A DNA stretch of 64,000 nt from Sphingobacterium phlebotomi (GTDB lineage: Bacteria; Bacteroidota; Bacteroidia; Sphingobacteriales; Sphingobacteriaceae), in NCBI RefSeq assembly GCF_008180195.1, contig NZ_VTAV01000008.1, positions 113,334 through 177,333 of the forward strand, given 5' to 3'. Each line of letters opens with the position of its first letter. The first letter of the stretch is position 1. Shown in pieces: positions 1-7,967 of the stretch. The notes under the pieces are model-generated. The model was given only the letters and a program-made list of their open reading frames with translations, did not search any database and had not been told where the DNA came from. Position numbers and translations under genes: made by a program.

Positions 1-728
1 TACCTTTTTGATGCGATATCCACATTTCCTCCGGCAAAATCGCCCGACATATAGTTACTATATACTTTATCTATCGCGACATACTCTACAATATCTGTTG
101 TAAAAAGATCCAAATCAATATTCTTACGCTCCGGGTCATTCGATGGAATCGGCATGCCGTTAAACGAAGTCGTATTATAGCGGTCACCCAGTCCACGCAC
201 ATATACTTGGCTAGTTCCTTCTATACGGGAAACCCCACTCATTTTTGCTAAGGCAGATGCAGCATCGCCGACACCTTTCCTCGACAACTCCTGCGCACCG
301 ATCTTCTCCACCATCAAATTCGACAAACGTCGTTCTTCCAATAGTACGATTTCGCTCGCACGTTCCCTCCTTCTGGTAATGACAACTTCATCCAACGTAG
401 AGCTCGCATTTACCAAAGCCACGGGAATAAATTCCCATTCACTCTGTTCAAGGTTGAACGTTGTGGAATCGGTATTATATCCTACAAACGTACTTACCAG
501 AGTATACTCTCCTTGTTTCTCCGGTAAGGTAATAGAAAACTCTCCGGCATTGTCAGTAGATGTAGCATACTGGGTGTTCACAATTTTGATACTAACTCCT
601 GGAATGGGCTGATAGGTTTCGAGATCCAAAACTTTTCCCTTTACTCCAAATTGTTGTGCTTTAACCCCAGCAACCTGCGTGGTTACTAGCGTAACGACTA
701 AAGCAACATAATAACTAAACTTGATCAT
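1..728 (-). CDS. TonB-dependent outer membrane receptor, N-terminal part (truncated by window edge)
   Basis: Reading from the ATG at 728, the protein has a signal peptide ending near VKAQQ, a carboxypeptidase-regulatory-like beta-sandwich domain (about residues 22-110) and the start of the TonB plug domain with the motif YVRGLGDRYN followed by NGMPIPSNDPER. That plug motif is typical of a large class of TonB-dependent receptors. About 242 codons are visible; the barrel lies outside the window. The gene is divergent from the ABC transporter operon at 938, and palindromes sit only 11-100 bp upstream of its start. I infer uptake of a metal or metal complex from that context; the ligand is not shown by the sequence. 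Confidence 0.85.
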   Translation of the reverse strand, partial: MIKFSYYVALVVTLVTTQVAGVKAQQFGVKGKVLDLETYQPIPGVSIKIVNTQYATSTDNAGEFSITLPEKQGEYTLVSTFVGYNTDSTTFNLEQSEWEFIPVALVNASSTLDEVVITRRRERASEIVLLEERRLSNLMVEKIGAQELSRKGVGDAASALAKMSGVSRIEGTSQVYVRGLGDRYNTTSFNGMPIPSNDPERKNIDLDLFTTDIVEYVAIDKVYSNYMSGDFAGGNVDIASKR

Positions 729-738
729 CTCTTATGTT

Positions 739-771
739 AATATTATGTTGCAATATTATGAGCATAATATT
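739..771. promoter_or_regulatory. Palindromic operator candidate upstream of the TonB receptor
   Basis: The nine bases AATATTATG occur directly repeated at 739-747 and 752-760, and the second copy pairs with CATAATATT at 763-771 to form a 9+2+9 perfect palindrome. It lies just upstream of the receptor ATG, where a repressor would block transcription. The general look (AT-rich dyad of about 20 bp) resembles Fur/Zur-family sites, but no consensus match is claimed. Confidence 0.5.
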
Positions 772-812
772 AGCTAACTGTTAACAACCGATTATTAAAA
801 CATCACTTGTTT

Positions 813-829
813 GTTAATAAATTATTAAC
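813..829. promoter_or_regulatory. Second palindrome in the divergent promoter region
   Basis: GTTAATAAATTATTAAC is a perfect 17-bp palindrome with a central A. It lies 109 bp upstream of the ABC-transporter operon and 85 bp upstream of the TonB receptor. AT-rich palindromes arise by chance more often than GC-rich ones, so its role as an operator is only suggested by its position. Confidence 0.35.
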
Positions 830-937
830 ACCCCTTCGAACAGATTGTATTTTTTTCGTTAAATCCTAGCATCCCTCTTTTGTTTATTCGGAGTTGTGTA
901 TAATAGTTAGTAATTTGGTGCCTTAAAACAACAGACT

Positions 938-1576
938 ATGGCAGATACGGTACTATCGTCCGTCCGATTAAGTTACCAATACCCACAAGGTGTTAAATTG
1001 GACTTTCCTGACATCCATATAGTAAAAAACCAACATAGCTTGCTCTTGGGAGACTCTGGAACAGGTAAGACCACGCTTTTGCATTTATTGAGCGGACTGT
1101 CCAGACCTACTACTGGAGAGGTTCACCTGATGAATCAATCGTTGTATACCATGCGTGGAACTACGCTGGATGCTTTTCGGGCAAAAAATCTTGGCTTTAT
1201 ATTTCAAGAAGCGCATCTTCTACGAAACCTTACTGTAACAGAAAATATCAAGTTAGCGCAAAGCTTGGCTAAAAATCCAGTGGATGAACAAGCTATTATC
1301 GAGCTATTGGATTATCTGCAATTAAAAGACAAAGCTCATGTATTGCCAAGCCAATTGAGCCGCGGACAAAAACAACGTGTTGCTATCGCCAGAGCAGTCA
1401 TTAATCGTCCAGGTCTATTGTTAGCTGACGAGCCCACAGCATCGCTGGATGATACGAATACCGACTTGGTTCTGCAATTACTTTTCAATATCGCTAGCAA
1501 CTACGGTTCCACCTTGCTCATCGCCACCCACGATAAGCGTATAAAAGACCAATTCGCCAACTCTTATCAACTGTAG
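938..1576 (+). CDS. ABC transporter ATP-binding protein, LolD/MacB type
   Basis: This 212-residue cytoplasmic ATPase has all motifs: Walker A GDSGTGKT (38-45), Q-loop Q90, signature LSRGQ (140-144, Arg in place of the second Gly of LSGGQ), Walker B LLLADE (160-165) and H-loop His198. Its size and best resemblance are to the LolD/MacB subfamily, which powers mechanotransmission rather than classic import. The permease follows after 2 bp, so the two are co-transcribed and form one transporter. The upstream 209-bp region is shared with the divergent TonB receptor. Confidence 0.9.
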   Translation: MADTVLSSVRLSYQYPQGVKLDFPDIHIVKNQHSLLLGDSGTGKTTLLHLLSGLSRPTTGEVHLMNQSLYTMRGTTLDAFRAKNLGFIFQEAHLLRNLTVTENIKLAQSLAKNPVDEQAIIELLDYLQLKDKAHVLPSQLSRGQKQRVAIARAVINRPGLLLADEPTASLDDTNTDLVLQLLFNIASNYGSTLLIATHDKRIKDQFANSYQL

Positions 1577-1578
1577 CC

Positions 1579-2973
1579 ATGAATAATTTGCAACTCGTCT
1601 GGAAAAACATTACCCAACAGCTCGGTTCCACCCTACTCAGTATATTACTCACCGCTTTTGGTGTAGCCATTTTATGTGTCATTTATATTACGGGAGACAC
1701 CTTTGAAAAACAACTGACAAGCAATACAAAAAATATAGATCTTGTCGTTGGGGCAAAAGGAAGTCCGCTACAACTCATTCTAAGCTCACTCTACCATGTA
1801 GACAACCCTACCGGAAATATTGCTTTGGCACAAGCTAGACAACTCGGCGAAAACCCTTTTATCGAAATGGCTGTTCCCATTTCTTTGGGGGATAACTTCA
1901 AAGGTCATCGTGTCATCGGTACAGAACCATCTTATCTGGAGCTCTATGGCTTATCCATAGAAAGCGGAGAACTATGGAAAACTTCTTTTGAAGCTGTAAT
2001 AGGAAGCGAGGTAGCGCGTAAAAGAGGTCTGGGGATAGGCGATGAATTTTTTACCGTGCACGGTCTTTCGGAAGATGGGCATGTACACGACGATCACCAG
2101 TTTAAAATAGTCGGTATTCTGGAAAAATCGGGGTCTATTGTGGACAACCTTATCCTGTGTAATCTGGAAAGTGTATGGGATGTCCATGGACTCCACCATG
2201 GTGACCATGACCATGACCATGACCACAGCCACGATCACGACCATGAACATGGGGAACAGCATGTCCATGAGCACAGTCACGAAGATGGACACCAACATGA
2301 TCACGACCACGACCACCATGCACATGAACATAAGCATGACGCAGAGGTACCCAACCCTGAAGAACTGGTTTCCGAAAAACCAAACGACCTATTTGTCAAG
2401 AGTATCGGAGCGGATATGTTGGAAGATCGTGGTGAAGAAGTGACCGCCTTGTTGATCAAATATAGTTCGCCAGCAGCATTGGGAGTCATCCCGCGGTTGG
2501 TAAACGAATCTACGGATATGCAAGCCGCTTCTCCTGCAATCGAAAGTACACGCCTGTTCTCGCTATTAGGTGTAGGACTGGATTCACTTGCTATCTTAGC
2601 TTATATTATCATGCTCATCGCCGGCTTAAGCGTGTTCATTAGTCTTTATAACGCGTTGAAAGATCGAAAATATGACCTTGCTATCATGCGCTCCATGGGT
2701 GCATCTCAAACTAAACTTTTCGGTCTGGTATTAGTCGAAGGATTAGTGATTACATTGATAGGCGGCATAGTAGGATTATTACTTGGACACGGGGCTTTAT
2801 ATCTAATCGGTCAGCAAACCACTGAAAGCGCCGATTTTATAGAGGCATTTAACATTCATGGACAAGAGCTATTTTTAGTTCTTGCTGCATGTCTATTGGG
2901 CATCTTAGCAGCAATCATTCCGGCTATTAAAGCCTACAAAACATCCATTTCAACAATTTTAGCAGATAGGTAA
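1579..2973 (+). CDS. MacB/FtsX-like ABC permease with histidine-rich periplasmic loop
   Basis: 464 residues. One membrane segment lies near the N-terminus (about 17-38), then a large periplasmic MacB_PCD-like domain, then three C-terminal membrane segments (about 330-360, 385-410, 435-455), which is the MacB/FtsX topology. An insertion at residues 203-253 holds 24 histidines in 51 positions, alternating with Asp/Glu; four more His lie at 161-173. Such segments bind Zn(II) or similar metals. With the ATPase, a DUF3299-like protein and a TonB receptor next door, the set recalls the zinc-regulated zrgABCDE locus described in Vibrio cholerae. Metal handling is an inference from composition and context. 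Confidence 0.85.
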   Translation: MNNLQLVWKNITQQLGSTLLSILLTAFGVAILCVIYITGDTFEKQLTSNTKNIDLVVGAKGSPLQLILSSLYHVDNPTGNIALAQARQLGENPFIEMAVPISLGDNFKGHRVIGTEPSYLELYGLSIESGELWKTSFEAVIGSEVARKRGLGIGDEFFTVHGLSEDGHVHDDHQFKIVGILEKSGSIVDNLILCNLESVWDVHGLHHGDHDHDHDHSHDHDHEHGEQHVHEHSHEDGHQHDHDHDHHAHEHKHDAEVPNPEELVSEKPNDLFVKSIGADMLEDRGEEVTALLIKYSSPAALGVIPRLVNESTDMQAASPAIESTRLFSLLGVGLDSLAILAYIIMLIAGLSVFISLYNALKDRKYDLAIMRSMGASQTKLFGLVLVEGLVITLIGGIVGLLLGHGALYLIGQQTTESADFIEAFNIHGQELFLVLAACLLGILAAIIPAIKAYKTSISTILADR

Positions 2974-3003
2974 TTAGAAAGTTAGATTAGTTAGTTAGAC
3001 ACC

Positions 3004-3489
3004 ATGAAGAAGACCACGATATTAGCATGTATTATCACACTATTCACCTTCGGTATAGCGAAAGCTCAAATCGGGCAATTTCCAGAGATGAACGTGCCCG
3101 ACCATACCCCCATGATGAACAGTACTTGGGAGGCCATCGACAAGATGATGTATAAAGTAACCACGGAGAACAATAAAAAAGTATACACGCCCCATTATCC
3201 ACCCGCTCTAAAATCGTTAGAGAATAAAGTGGTGGAGCTTCCCGGCTATCTCGTTCCGTTAAACAGCGGTCGCAATCACCAGACTTTTATGCTTTCGGTG
3301 CTTCCCGTCATGCAGTGTGCTTTCTGCGGAAGTAACGGTATCCCACCCATGGTCGAAATCTTTATGAAGAGCGAATCTGTAAGATTTACGGAGGAACCTA
3401 TTAAGATAAAAGGAAAAATGGTATTTAATCCGGAACCTCTAAAAGGGAATGCAGAGATTCAAATAGTAGATGCCGTGTTGATAAAGTAA
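3004..3489 (+). CDS. DUF3299-like exported protein of the metal ABC locus
   Basis: 161 residues with a clear signal peptide ending at residues AKAQ (19-22). The core VELPGYLVPLN (77-87), a cysteine pair CAFC (105-108) and the following GIPPMVEIF resemble the DUF3299 family (GYLLPL, then Cys and a proline stretch). Members sit beside MacB-like ABC genes in many Gram-negatives. The CxxC pair could bind metal or be redox-active. It is the third gene of the operon starting at 938, 30 bp after the permease, and converges with rsmE, 2 bp away. Biochemical role unknown. Confidence 0.7.
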   Translation: MKKTTILACIITLFTFGIAKAQIGQFPEMNVPDHTPMMNSTWEAIDKMMYKVTTENNKKVYTPHYPPALKSLENKVVELPGYLVPLNSGRNHQTFMLSVLPVMQCAFCGSNGIPPMVEIFMKSESVRFTEEPIKIKGKMVFNPEPLKGNAEIQIVDAVLIK

Positions 3490-3491
3490 CG

Positions 3492-4208
3492 TCAACGGTT
3501 TAAAACCGCAATCTCCAAACAGCAAGCTACGGCAGCAGTTTCGGTACGAAGACGACTATTGCCCAACGAAATTGGTTGATACCCTAATGAAAGTGCCTGT
3601 GTAATCTCACTTTCAGAAAAATCACCTTCTGGACCAATCAAGATAATGTACTTACCTGCCGGAAGGCAAGTATCTGTTAAATATTGCTTTTCGCCCGCAG
3701 CACAATGCGCAATAGCTTTAGCGGTATATTCTTCCGCTTTTATCTGTTCGAAAAACTGTGGTAGGGAAGTCACGGGGTTTATTTTCGGGAGATACGCTTT
3801 AAGAGATTGTTTCATAGCAGAAACCACCACTTTATTCAAACGTTCTATCTTGACTTCCTTCCGCTCTGAATGGGTCGACACAATAGGCGTAATCTCCTGT
3901 ATCCCGATTTCCGTGGCTTTCTCTAAAAACCACTCCATCCTATCCATATTTTTAGTCGGTGCGACAGCCACATGCAAATAATAAGCGGGTTTTTCATAAT
4001 CCTGCTCTACACGCAGTATAGATAATGTGGTTCGCTTAGGATGTGGATCCAGGATTTTGGCCTTATACCATCCTCCGACGCCATCAATCAGATATATCTC
4101 ATCGCCCGCCGTCAAACGCAACACCCGAACAGCGTGCTTACTTTCATCTTCGCTGAGCATAAACTCCCTATAGTGCGGTTCAATGGTGGGCGTATAAAAT
4201 AGATGCAT
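3492..4208 (-). CDS. rsmE: 16S rRNA (uracil-1498-N3)-methyltransferase RsmE
   Basis: 238 residues, the usual RsmE length. It methylates U1498 of 16S rRNA using S-adenosylmethionine. The SPOUT-fold knot motifs are present: GPEGDFSESE from residue 192 and SLGNSRLRTETA at 213-224. The N-terminal PUA-like part begins at residue 1. It follows the CBS-domain membrane protein gene after 7 bp on the same strand and is probably its last operon partner. Confidence 0.93.
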   Translation of the reverse strand: MHLFYTPTIEPHYREFMLSEDESKHAVRVLRLTAGDEIYLIDGVGGWYKAKILDPHPKRTTLSILRVEQDYEKPAYYLHVAVAPTKNMDRMEWFLEKATEIGIQEITPIVSTHSERKEVKIERLNKVVVSAMKQSLKAYLPKINPVTSLPQFFEQIKAEEYTAKAIAHCAAGEKQYLTDTCLPAGKYIILIGPEGDFSESEITQALSLGYQPISLGNSRLRTETAAVACCLEIAVLNR

Positions 4209-4215
4209 ACTTTAT

Positions 4216-5532
4216 TTAATCTTCATCAATATCATCGTATGGTGTCTCCATCAATTCCAATTTCACAAATTCTATGTTCTGTTGGGTTTTCTTGATAATA
4301 GTAAATGAATATCCAACTGCTTCCCGGACTTCACCGACATCGGGAATCTTCTCGAAATAATGGCTTACTAAACCTGCCATGGTATCATAGTCAGAACTTT
4401 CGGGTAGTTCTAGGGGCAAATAACCGTTAACATCATGCACACTCGCTCCGGCATCTACCATATACTCGGTTTCCGAAATTTTCTCCACAACGGGTGTTTC
4501 CTCATCATACTCATCTTGAATCTCCCCAACTAATTCCTCTACGATATCTTCTAGCGTCACCATTCCCGCCGTGCCACCAAATTCGTCCAAAACAATGGCA
4601 ATCTGAATCCGCTTTTGCTGAAATTCAGCCATCAAATCATTGATTTTTTTTGTTTCCGGAATAAAATAGGGCTTACGTATAATATTCTTTAAGACAACCT
4701 CCTTACCCTGCACAATAATCGGCAGTAAATCTTTGGTGTGTACAATGCCGACAATCTGATCTATATTGTCGTCATAGATGGGGATACGGGAATAGCCTTC
4801 CTCCGTAGCCGTCGTGATGAGTTCTTCGGCCGTATCTGTAATTTCTACCGCAACGATCTTGGTACGTGGAACCATGATATTCTTCACAATACGTTCATTA
4901 AAATCAAAAACGTTCTTAATGAGTTCATGTTCTGCATTATTCAATGCTCCACTTTCTTTTCCTTTTTCCAAGAGATACTGTAACTCTTCGGAAGAGTGAT
5001 GTGCTTCATGGGCGTTAACTTCGATGCCGATTAAACGTAATAGGAAATTAGCAAACCCATTCAGTAACCAAATAATGGGTTTGAAAATATAGTAAAAAAA
5101 CTGAAGCGGTGCAGCAATCCGCATAGTCGTTGCTACCGGTCGCTGTATGGCGATAGATTTCGGAGCCAGTTCACCAAAGACGATATGCAAAAAAGTAATA
5201 ATACTAAATGCAAGGACATGCCCTAAGTTTTTTGCTACCGTTCCGGTCAATTCGACGTTGAACAATCCAAAAAACTCGTGTACAATACGCGTCATTACAG
5301 CCTCTCCCACCCATCCGAGCGCAAGAGAGGCCAATGTAATCCCTAACTGTGTAGCTGCTAAATAGCCATCTAAGTGTTCGGTGATATTCTTTGCAATTTT
5401 GGCTACTTTACTTCCTGATTTTGCCTGAAGTTCAATCTGCGAAGCCCGAACCTTGACAATTGCAAATTCCGCAGCTACGAAAAAACCATTAGCTAAAACC
5501 AAAAATACCGTCCAAAAAACATCGAGAGCCAT
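4216..5532 (-). CDS. HlyC/CorC-family CNNM/CBS-domain membrane protein
   Basis: 438 residues. The N-terminal half (about 1-190) is a DUF21/CNNM membrane domain with four hydrophobic segments, followed by two CBS domains (about 210-335; they include NIMVPRTKI and GGTAGMVTLEDI) and a C-terminal CorC_HlyC domain (about 350-430). The family includes Mg/Co efflux-related proteins, and GldE of gliding Bacteroidota is a relative. No gld genes are near, so I keep the general name. It starts 8 bp after ppa ends and lies in a run of minus-strand housekeeping genes. Confidence 0.88.
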   Translation of the reverse strand: MALDVFWTVFLVLANGFFVAAEFAIVKVRASQIELQAKSGSKVAKIAKNITEHLDGYLAATQLGITLASLALGWVGEAVMTRIVHEFFGLFNVELTGTVAKNLGHVLAFSIITFLHIVFGELAPKSIAIQRPVATTMRIAAPLQFFYYIFKPIIWLLNGFANFLLRLIGIEVNAHEAHHSSEELQYLLEKGKESGALNNAEHELIKNVFDFNERIVKNIMVPRTKIVAVEITDTAEELITTATEEGYSRIPIYDDNIDQIVGIVHTKDLLPIIVQGKEVVLKNIIRKPYFIPETKKINDLMAEFQQKRIQIAIVLDEFGGTAGMVTLEDIVEELVGEIQDEYDEETPVVEKISETEYMVDAGASVHDVNGYLPLELPESSDYDTMAGLVSHYFEKIPDVGEVREAVGYSFTIIKKTQQNIEFVKLELMETPYDDIDED

Positions 5533-5540
5533 GCTACAGA

Positions 5541-6083
5541 TTATTTATTACCGAATTCTTTCTTATATAGTTCGATACTTTCCAATAAAATTTCCTGTGC
5601 ACGTTCACGACCGTGAATACCGTCTACGCTCACTTTTTTCTTTTCAAGCGCTTTATAGCTTTCAAAAAACTGAACGATTTCCTTCATGATATGCGGCGCT
5701 AAATCTTCCATTTCATTCAGATAACTATATTTCGGATCGTGTTTAGCTACAGCAATAATTTTATCATCCTGTTCTCCGCCGTCAACCATATTCATCACAC
5801 CGATTACCTTAGCCTCTACCAATGTCATCGGCAAGATATCTACCGAGCAGATAACCAAGATATCCAATGGGTCTTTATCGTCACAATAGGTTTGTGGAAT
5901 AAAACCATAATTGGCGGGGTATACAACAGATGAGCTTAGAACACGATCCAATAAAAGAAGACCCGTTTCTTTGTCTAATTCATACTTCCCTTTTGAGCCG
6001 TTTGTAATTTCAATGATTGCATTGACCGAATTTGGCACGTCGCTTCCAGGAGCTATCTGATGCCAAGGATGTTGTTTGTTCAT
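5541..6083 (-). CDS. ppa: Inorganic pyrophosphatase (family I)
   Basis: 180 residues, normal for the soluble family I enzyme that hydrolyses pyrophosphate to phosphate with Mg2+. The signature DKDPLDI (69-75) carries the metal-binding aspartates, preceded by YPANYGFIPQTYCDD. Cytoplasmic. The gene leads into the CBS-domain protein gene after 8 bp. Confidence 0.95.
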   Translation of the reverse strand: MNKQHPWHQIAPGSDVPNSVNAIIEITNGSKGKYELDKETGLLLLDRVLSSSVVYPANYGFIPQTYCDDKDPLDILVICSVDILPMTLVEAKVIGVMNMVDGGEQDDKIIAVAKHDPKYSYLNEMEDLAPHIMKEIVQFFESYKALEKKKVSVDGIHGRERAQEILLESIELYKKEFGNK

Positions 6084-6117
6084 TAATTAATTAACGTTAC
6101 TGTTATTACTGTTTGTT

Positions 6118-6753
6118 TTATTTGTTTCTTTTCTTTAACCACCTCTTAAGCAATGCAATGACAATAGGTAAAAATGCGATAACAATCAACCCGACGATGA
6201 TGTATTCTACATAATTGATAATAGCGGGAAACTTAACGCCTAGAAAGTATCCTGTCAACGTGAGCAAGCTAACCCATAAAAGTGCTCCTGCAACATTGTA
6301 GAAAACGAACTTCCGAAAGTTTAGTTTTACCACGCCCGCAAATATGGGCGCAAAGGTACGAACAATTGGCACAAAACGACCTATGACGAGCGCAGTTCCG
6401 CCGTATTTCTGGTAAAATTCTTCCGCCATGATGACGTACTTACGCTTAAAAAGAAGAGAATCTTTTCGTTTAAAGAGCATGGGGCCCGTTCGATAACCAA
6501 ACCAATAACCGGTAAAATTTCCTAAAATGCCTGCGCCGAGGATACCTAGATACATCGTTACGATATCAACATCTATTTTCCCTAATGCACAAAATAAGCC
6601 CGCTAGAAACAGCAAATAATCTCCTGGCAAAAAGAAGCCGAAGAATAGGCCCGTTTCAGCAAAGACAATCAGTACGACAATATAAAACCCACCATGGCTT
6701 AATAAATATTCCGGATCCATCAATTGCTGAAAGGACAGCCATAAATCTTGCAT
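6118..6753 (-). CDS. DedA/VTT-family membrane protein
   Basis: 211 residues, mostly hydrophobic. It holds the DedA hallmark region FFGFFLPGDYLLF near residues 35-50 and GRFVPIVRTFAPIFAG in the middle, with the conserved arginines. DedA proteins are inner-membrane proteins linked to recycling of undecaprenyl phosphate or other lipid carriers. The C-terminus is Lys/Arg-rich (LLKRWLKKRNK). Precise substrate not predictable here. Confidence 0.9.
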   Translation of the reverse strand: MQDLWLSFQQLMDPEYLLSHGGFYIVVLIVFAETGLFFGFFLPGDYLLFLAGLFCALGKIDVDIVTMYLGILGAGILGNFTGYWFGYRTGPMLFKRKDSLLFKRKYVIMAEEFYQKYGGTALVIGRFVPIVRTFAPIFAGVVKLNFRKFVFYNVAGALLWVSLLTLTGYFLGVKFPAIINYVEYIIVGLIVIAFLPIVIALLKRWLKKRNK

Positions 6754-6821
6754 AATTTCTATTTAGTCTATCAGCAAAAACTGATCTAAAATCTTTTCGT
6801 TTCTCAATTAGATATTATCAC

Positions 6822-7232
6822 TTACGCATTCGTCACTTCCGAAATGGCTTCCCGAATGTCTTCTGCTATTTTCGCCATTTCATCACTTGGTAGATTTAAT
6901 TTAGGACGAGCAAAGTTCATGTCGTCCACCTCATTTAAAGGGATTAAATGAATATGAGCGTGTGCTACTTCCAAACCGACTACAGCGATGCCAACTTTGC
7001 GACAAGGAAACACCTTTTTTATACCCTGAGCCACAATCTTTGCGAATACCCACATACCCATATATTCATCGTCATTAATATCAAAGATATAATCTGTTCC
7101 TTTTTTGGGGATTACTAATACATGGCCTCTAGCCAGCGGACTAACATCCAAAAAAGCCAAATAATCAATACTTTCCGCTACCTTATAAGCTGGGATCTCA
7201 CCCGACACTATCTTTGAAAAAATTGTTGACAT
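6822..7232 (-). CDS. HIT family (histidine triad) nucleotide hydrolase
   Basis: 136 residues. The histidine triad is at H91, H93 and H95 in HAHIHLIP, and the N-terminal FSKIVSGEIPAYKVAE is typical of Hint-type proteins, which hydrolyse adenosine phosphoramidates and related nucleotides. Cytoplasmic. A perfect -7 promoter box lies at 7260-7267, giving a 5' leader of about 20 nt, so it is transcribed separately from greA despite the same direction. Confidence 0.93.
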   Translation of the reverse strand: MSTIFSKIVSGEIPAYKVAESIDYLAFLDVSPLARGHVLVIPKKGTDYIFDINDDEYMGMWVFAKIVAQGIKKVFPCRKVGIAVVGLEVAHAHIHLIPLNEVDDMNFARPKLNLPSDEMAKIAEDIREAISEVTNA

Positions 7233-7259
7233 CTTTTATCTTTTTTAAAGAAAAACACA

Positions 7260-7267
7260 CAAATATA
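7260..7267 (-). promoter_or_regulatory. Bacteroidota -7 box (TATATTTG) for the HIT gene
   Basis: TATATTTG on the minus strand matches TAnnTTTG exactly, 27 bp before the HIT start codon. It overlaps the T-tract of the greA terminator, so the end of one transcription unit and the start of the next share the same bases. No clear -33 TTTG. Confidence 0.5.
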
Positions 7268-7298
7268 AAAAAACGGTTGCAAGATTTAGCAACCGTTT
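7264..7298 (-). terminator. Rho-independent terminator of greA
   Basis: A perfect 10-bp stem (AAACGGTTGC with GCAACCGTTT, 7271-7280 and 7289-7298) with an 8-nt loop. Read on the minus strand it is followed by seven T residues and ATATTT. It lies 63 bp after the greA stop. Confidence 0.85.
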
Positions 7299-7318
7299 CA
7301 AATTATCTTCCTTAAACG

Positions 7319-7351
7319 ATGTGCGGTTATGGCAGAAACCGCACATAACCG
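7319..7351 (-). other. Two overlapping, mutually exclusive hairpins after greA
   Basis: ATGTGCGGTT (7319-7328) pairs with AACCGCACAT (7337-7346), and CGGTTATG (7324-7331) pairs with CATAACCG (7344-7351). The arms overlap, so only one can form. They lie 10 bp after the greA stop codon, before the main terminator. Possible RNA 3'-end stabiliser; no known family recognised. Confidence 0.4.
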
Positions 7352-7360
7352 TTCATCTTT

Positions 7361-7834
7361 TTACCTTGAGATTTCCAAGATTTCGAACTCCAGGACACCT
7401 GCAGGCGCTTCCACCTGGGCAACCTCTCCCACAGATTTACCAAGGAGTCCCTGTGCAATCGGCGATTTCACAGAAATTTTCCCGGCCTTTAGGTCAGCTT
7501 CTGTCTCCGAAACCAACTGGTACGTCATTACAGCATTGTTTTTCTTGTTCTTAATCTTCACGTAAGATAAAGCCAATACCTTTGACGTATCTAGATTAGA
7601 TTCGTCAATTAAGCGTGCGCTCGCCAAAACGCCTTCTAACTTAGCGATCTTTGCTTCATGCAAACCTTGTGCTTCTTTTGCGGCATCATACTCCGCATTT
7701 TCAGATAAATCTCCCTTATCTCTTGCCTCTGCTATCGCTTTAGCAATGTTTGCGCGGCCTTCTGTTTTTAGATGCTGTAACTCCTGCTTCAGCTTATCTA
7801 ATCCCTCTTGTGTGTAATAAGTTACTTCTGCCAT
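7361..7834 (-). CDS. greA: Transcription elongation factor GreA
   Basis: 157 residues, the standard GreA length. It rescues backtracked RNA polymerase by stimulating transcript cleavage. The N-terminal coiled coil (about 8-75) carries the tip region ARDKGDLSENAEYDAAKE (37-54) with the acidic residues that enter the secondary channel; the C-terminal FKBP-like domain ends EILEISR. Followed by hairpins and a strong terminator, so it is the end of its unit. Confidence 0.96.
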   Translation of the reverse strand: MAEVTYYTQEGLDKLKQELQHLKTEGRANIAKAIAEARDKGDLSENAEYDAAKEAQGLHEAKIAKLEGVLASARLIDESNLDTSKVLALSYVKIKNKKNNAVMTYQLVSETEADLKAGKISVKSPIAQGLLGKSVGEVAQVEAPAGVLEFEILEISR

Positions 7835-7866
7835 ATTTTTACATTATTTGTTTTCAAAAAAAATTT

Positions 7867-7915
7867 AAAAAAAAGACAAGACCATACCGCCCTTTGTCAG
7901 GACAACATGGTCTTG
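7867..7915 (-). terminator. Rho-independent terminator of the two-component operon
   Basis: CAAGACCAT (7877-7885) pairs with ATGGTCTTG (7907-7915); an inner TTGTC/GACAA pair can extend the fold. On the minus strand the stem is followed by T-C and then eight T residues. It lies 53 bp after the response-regulator stop. Confidence 0.8.
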
Positions 7916-7967
7916 CTCATTATTTGCTAAGATAGCAAGCAACTTCTATAAAAGCAAATTTCTTTTG

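Noticed and set aside
1972..2443. Three long reading frames opposite or shifted to the His-rich part of the permease
   Set aside because: They arise from the repeated CAYGAY codons; the permease frame has a complete family architecture and fits the operon.
938..2973. Lol lipoprotein export system (LolCDE)
   Set aside because: Only one permease, a His-rich loop and a DUF3299-like partner; context is metal-related rather than lipoprotein sorting.
4216..5532. Calling the CBS-domain protein GldE (gliding motility)
   Set aside because: Similarity is to the general HlyC/CorC family and no gld or spr genes are in the window.
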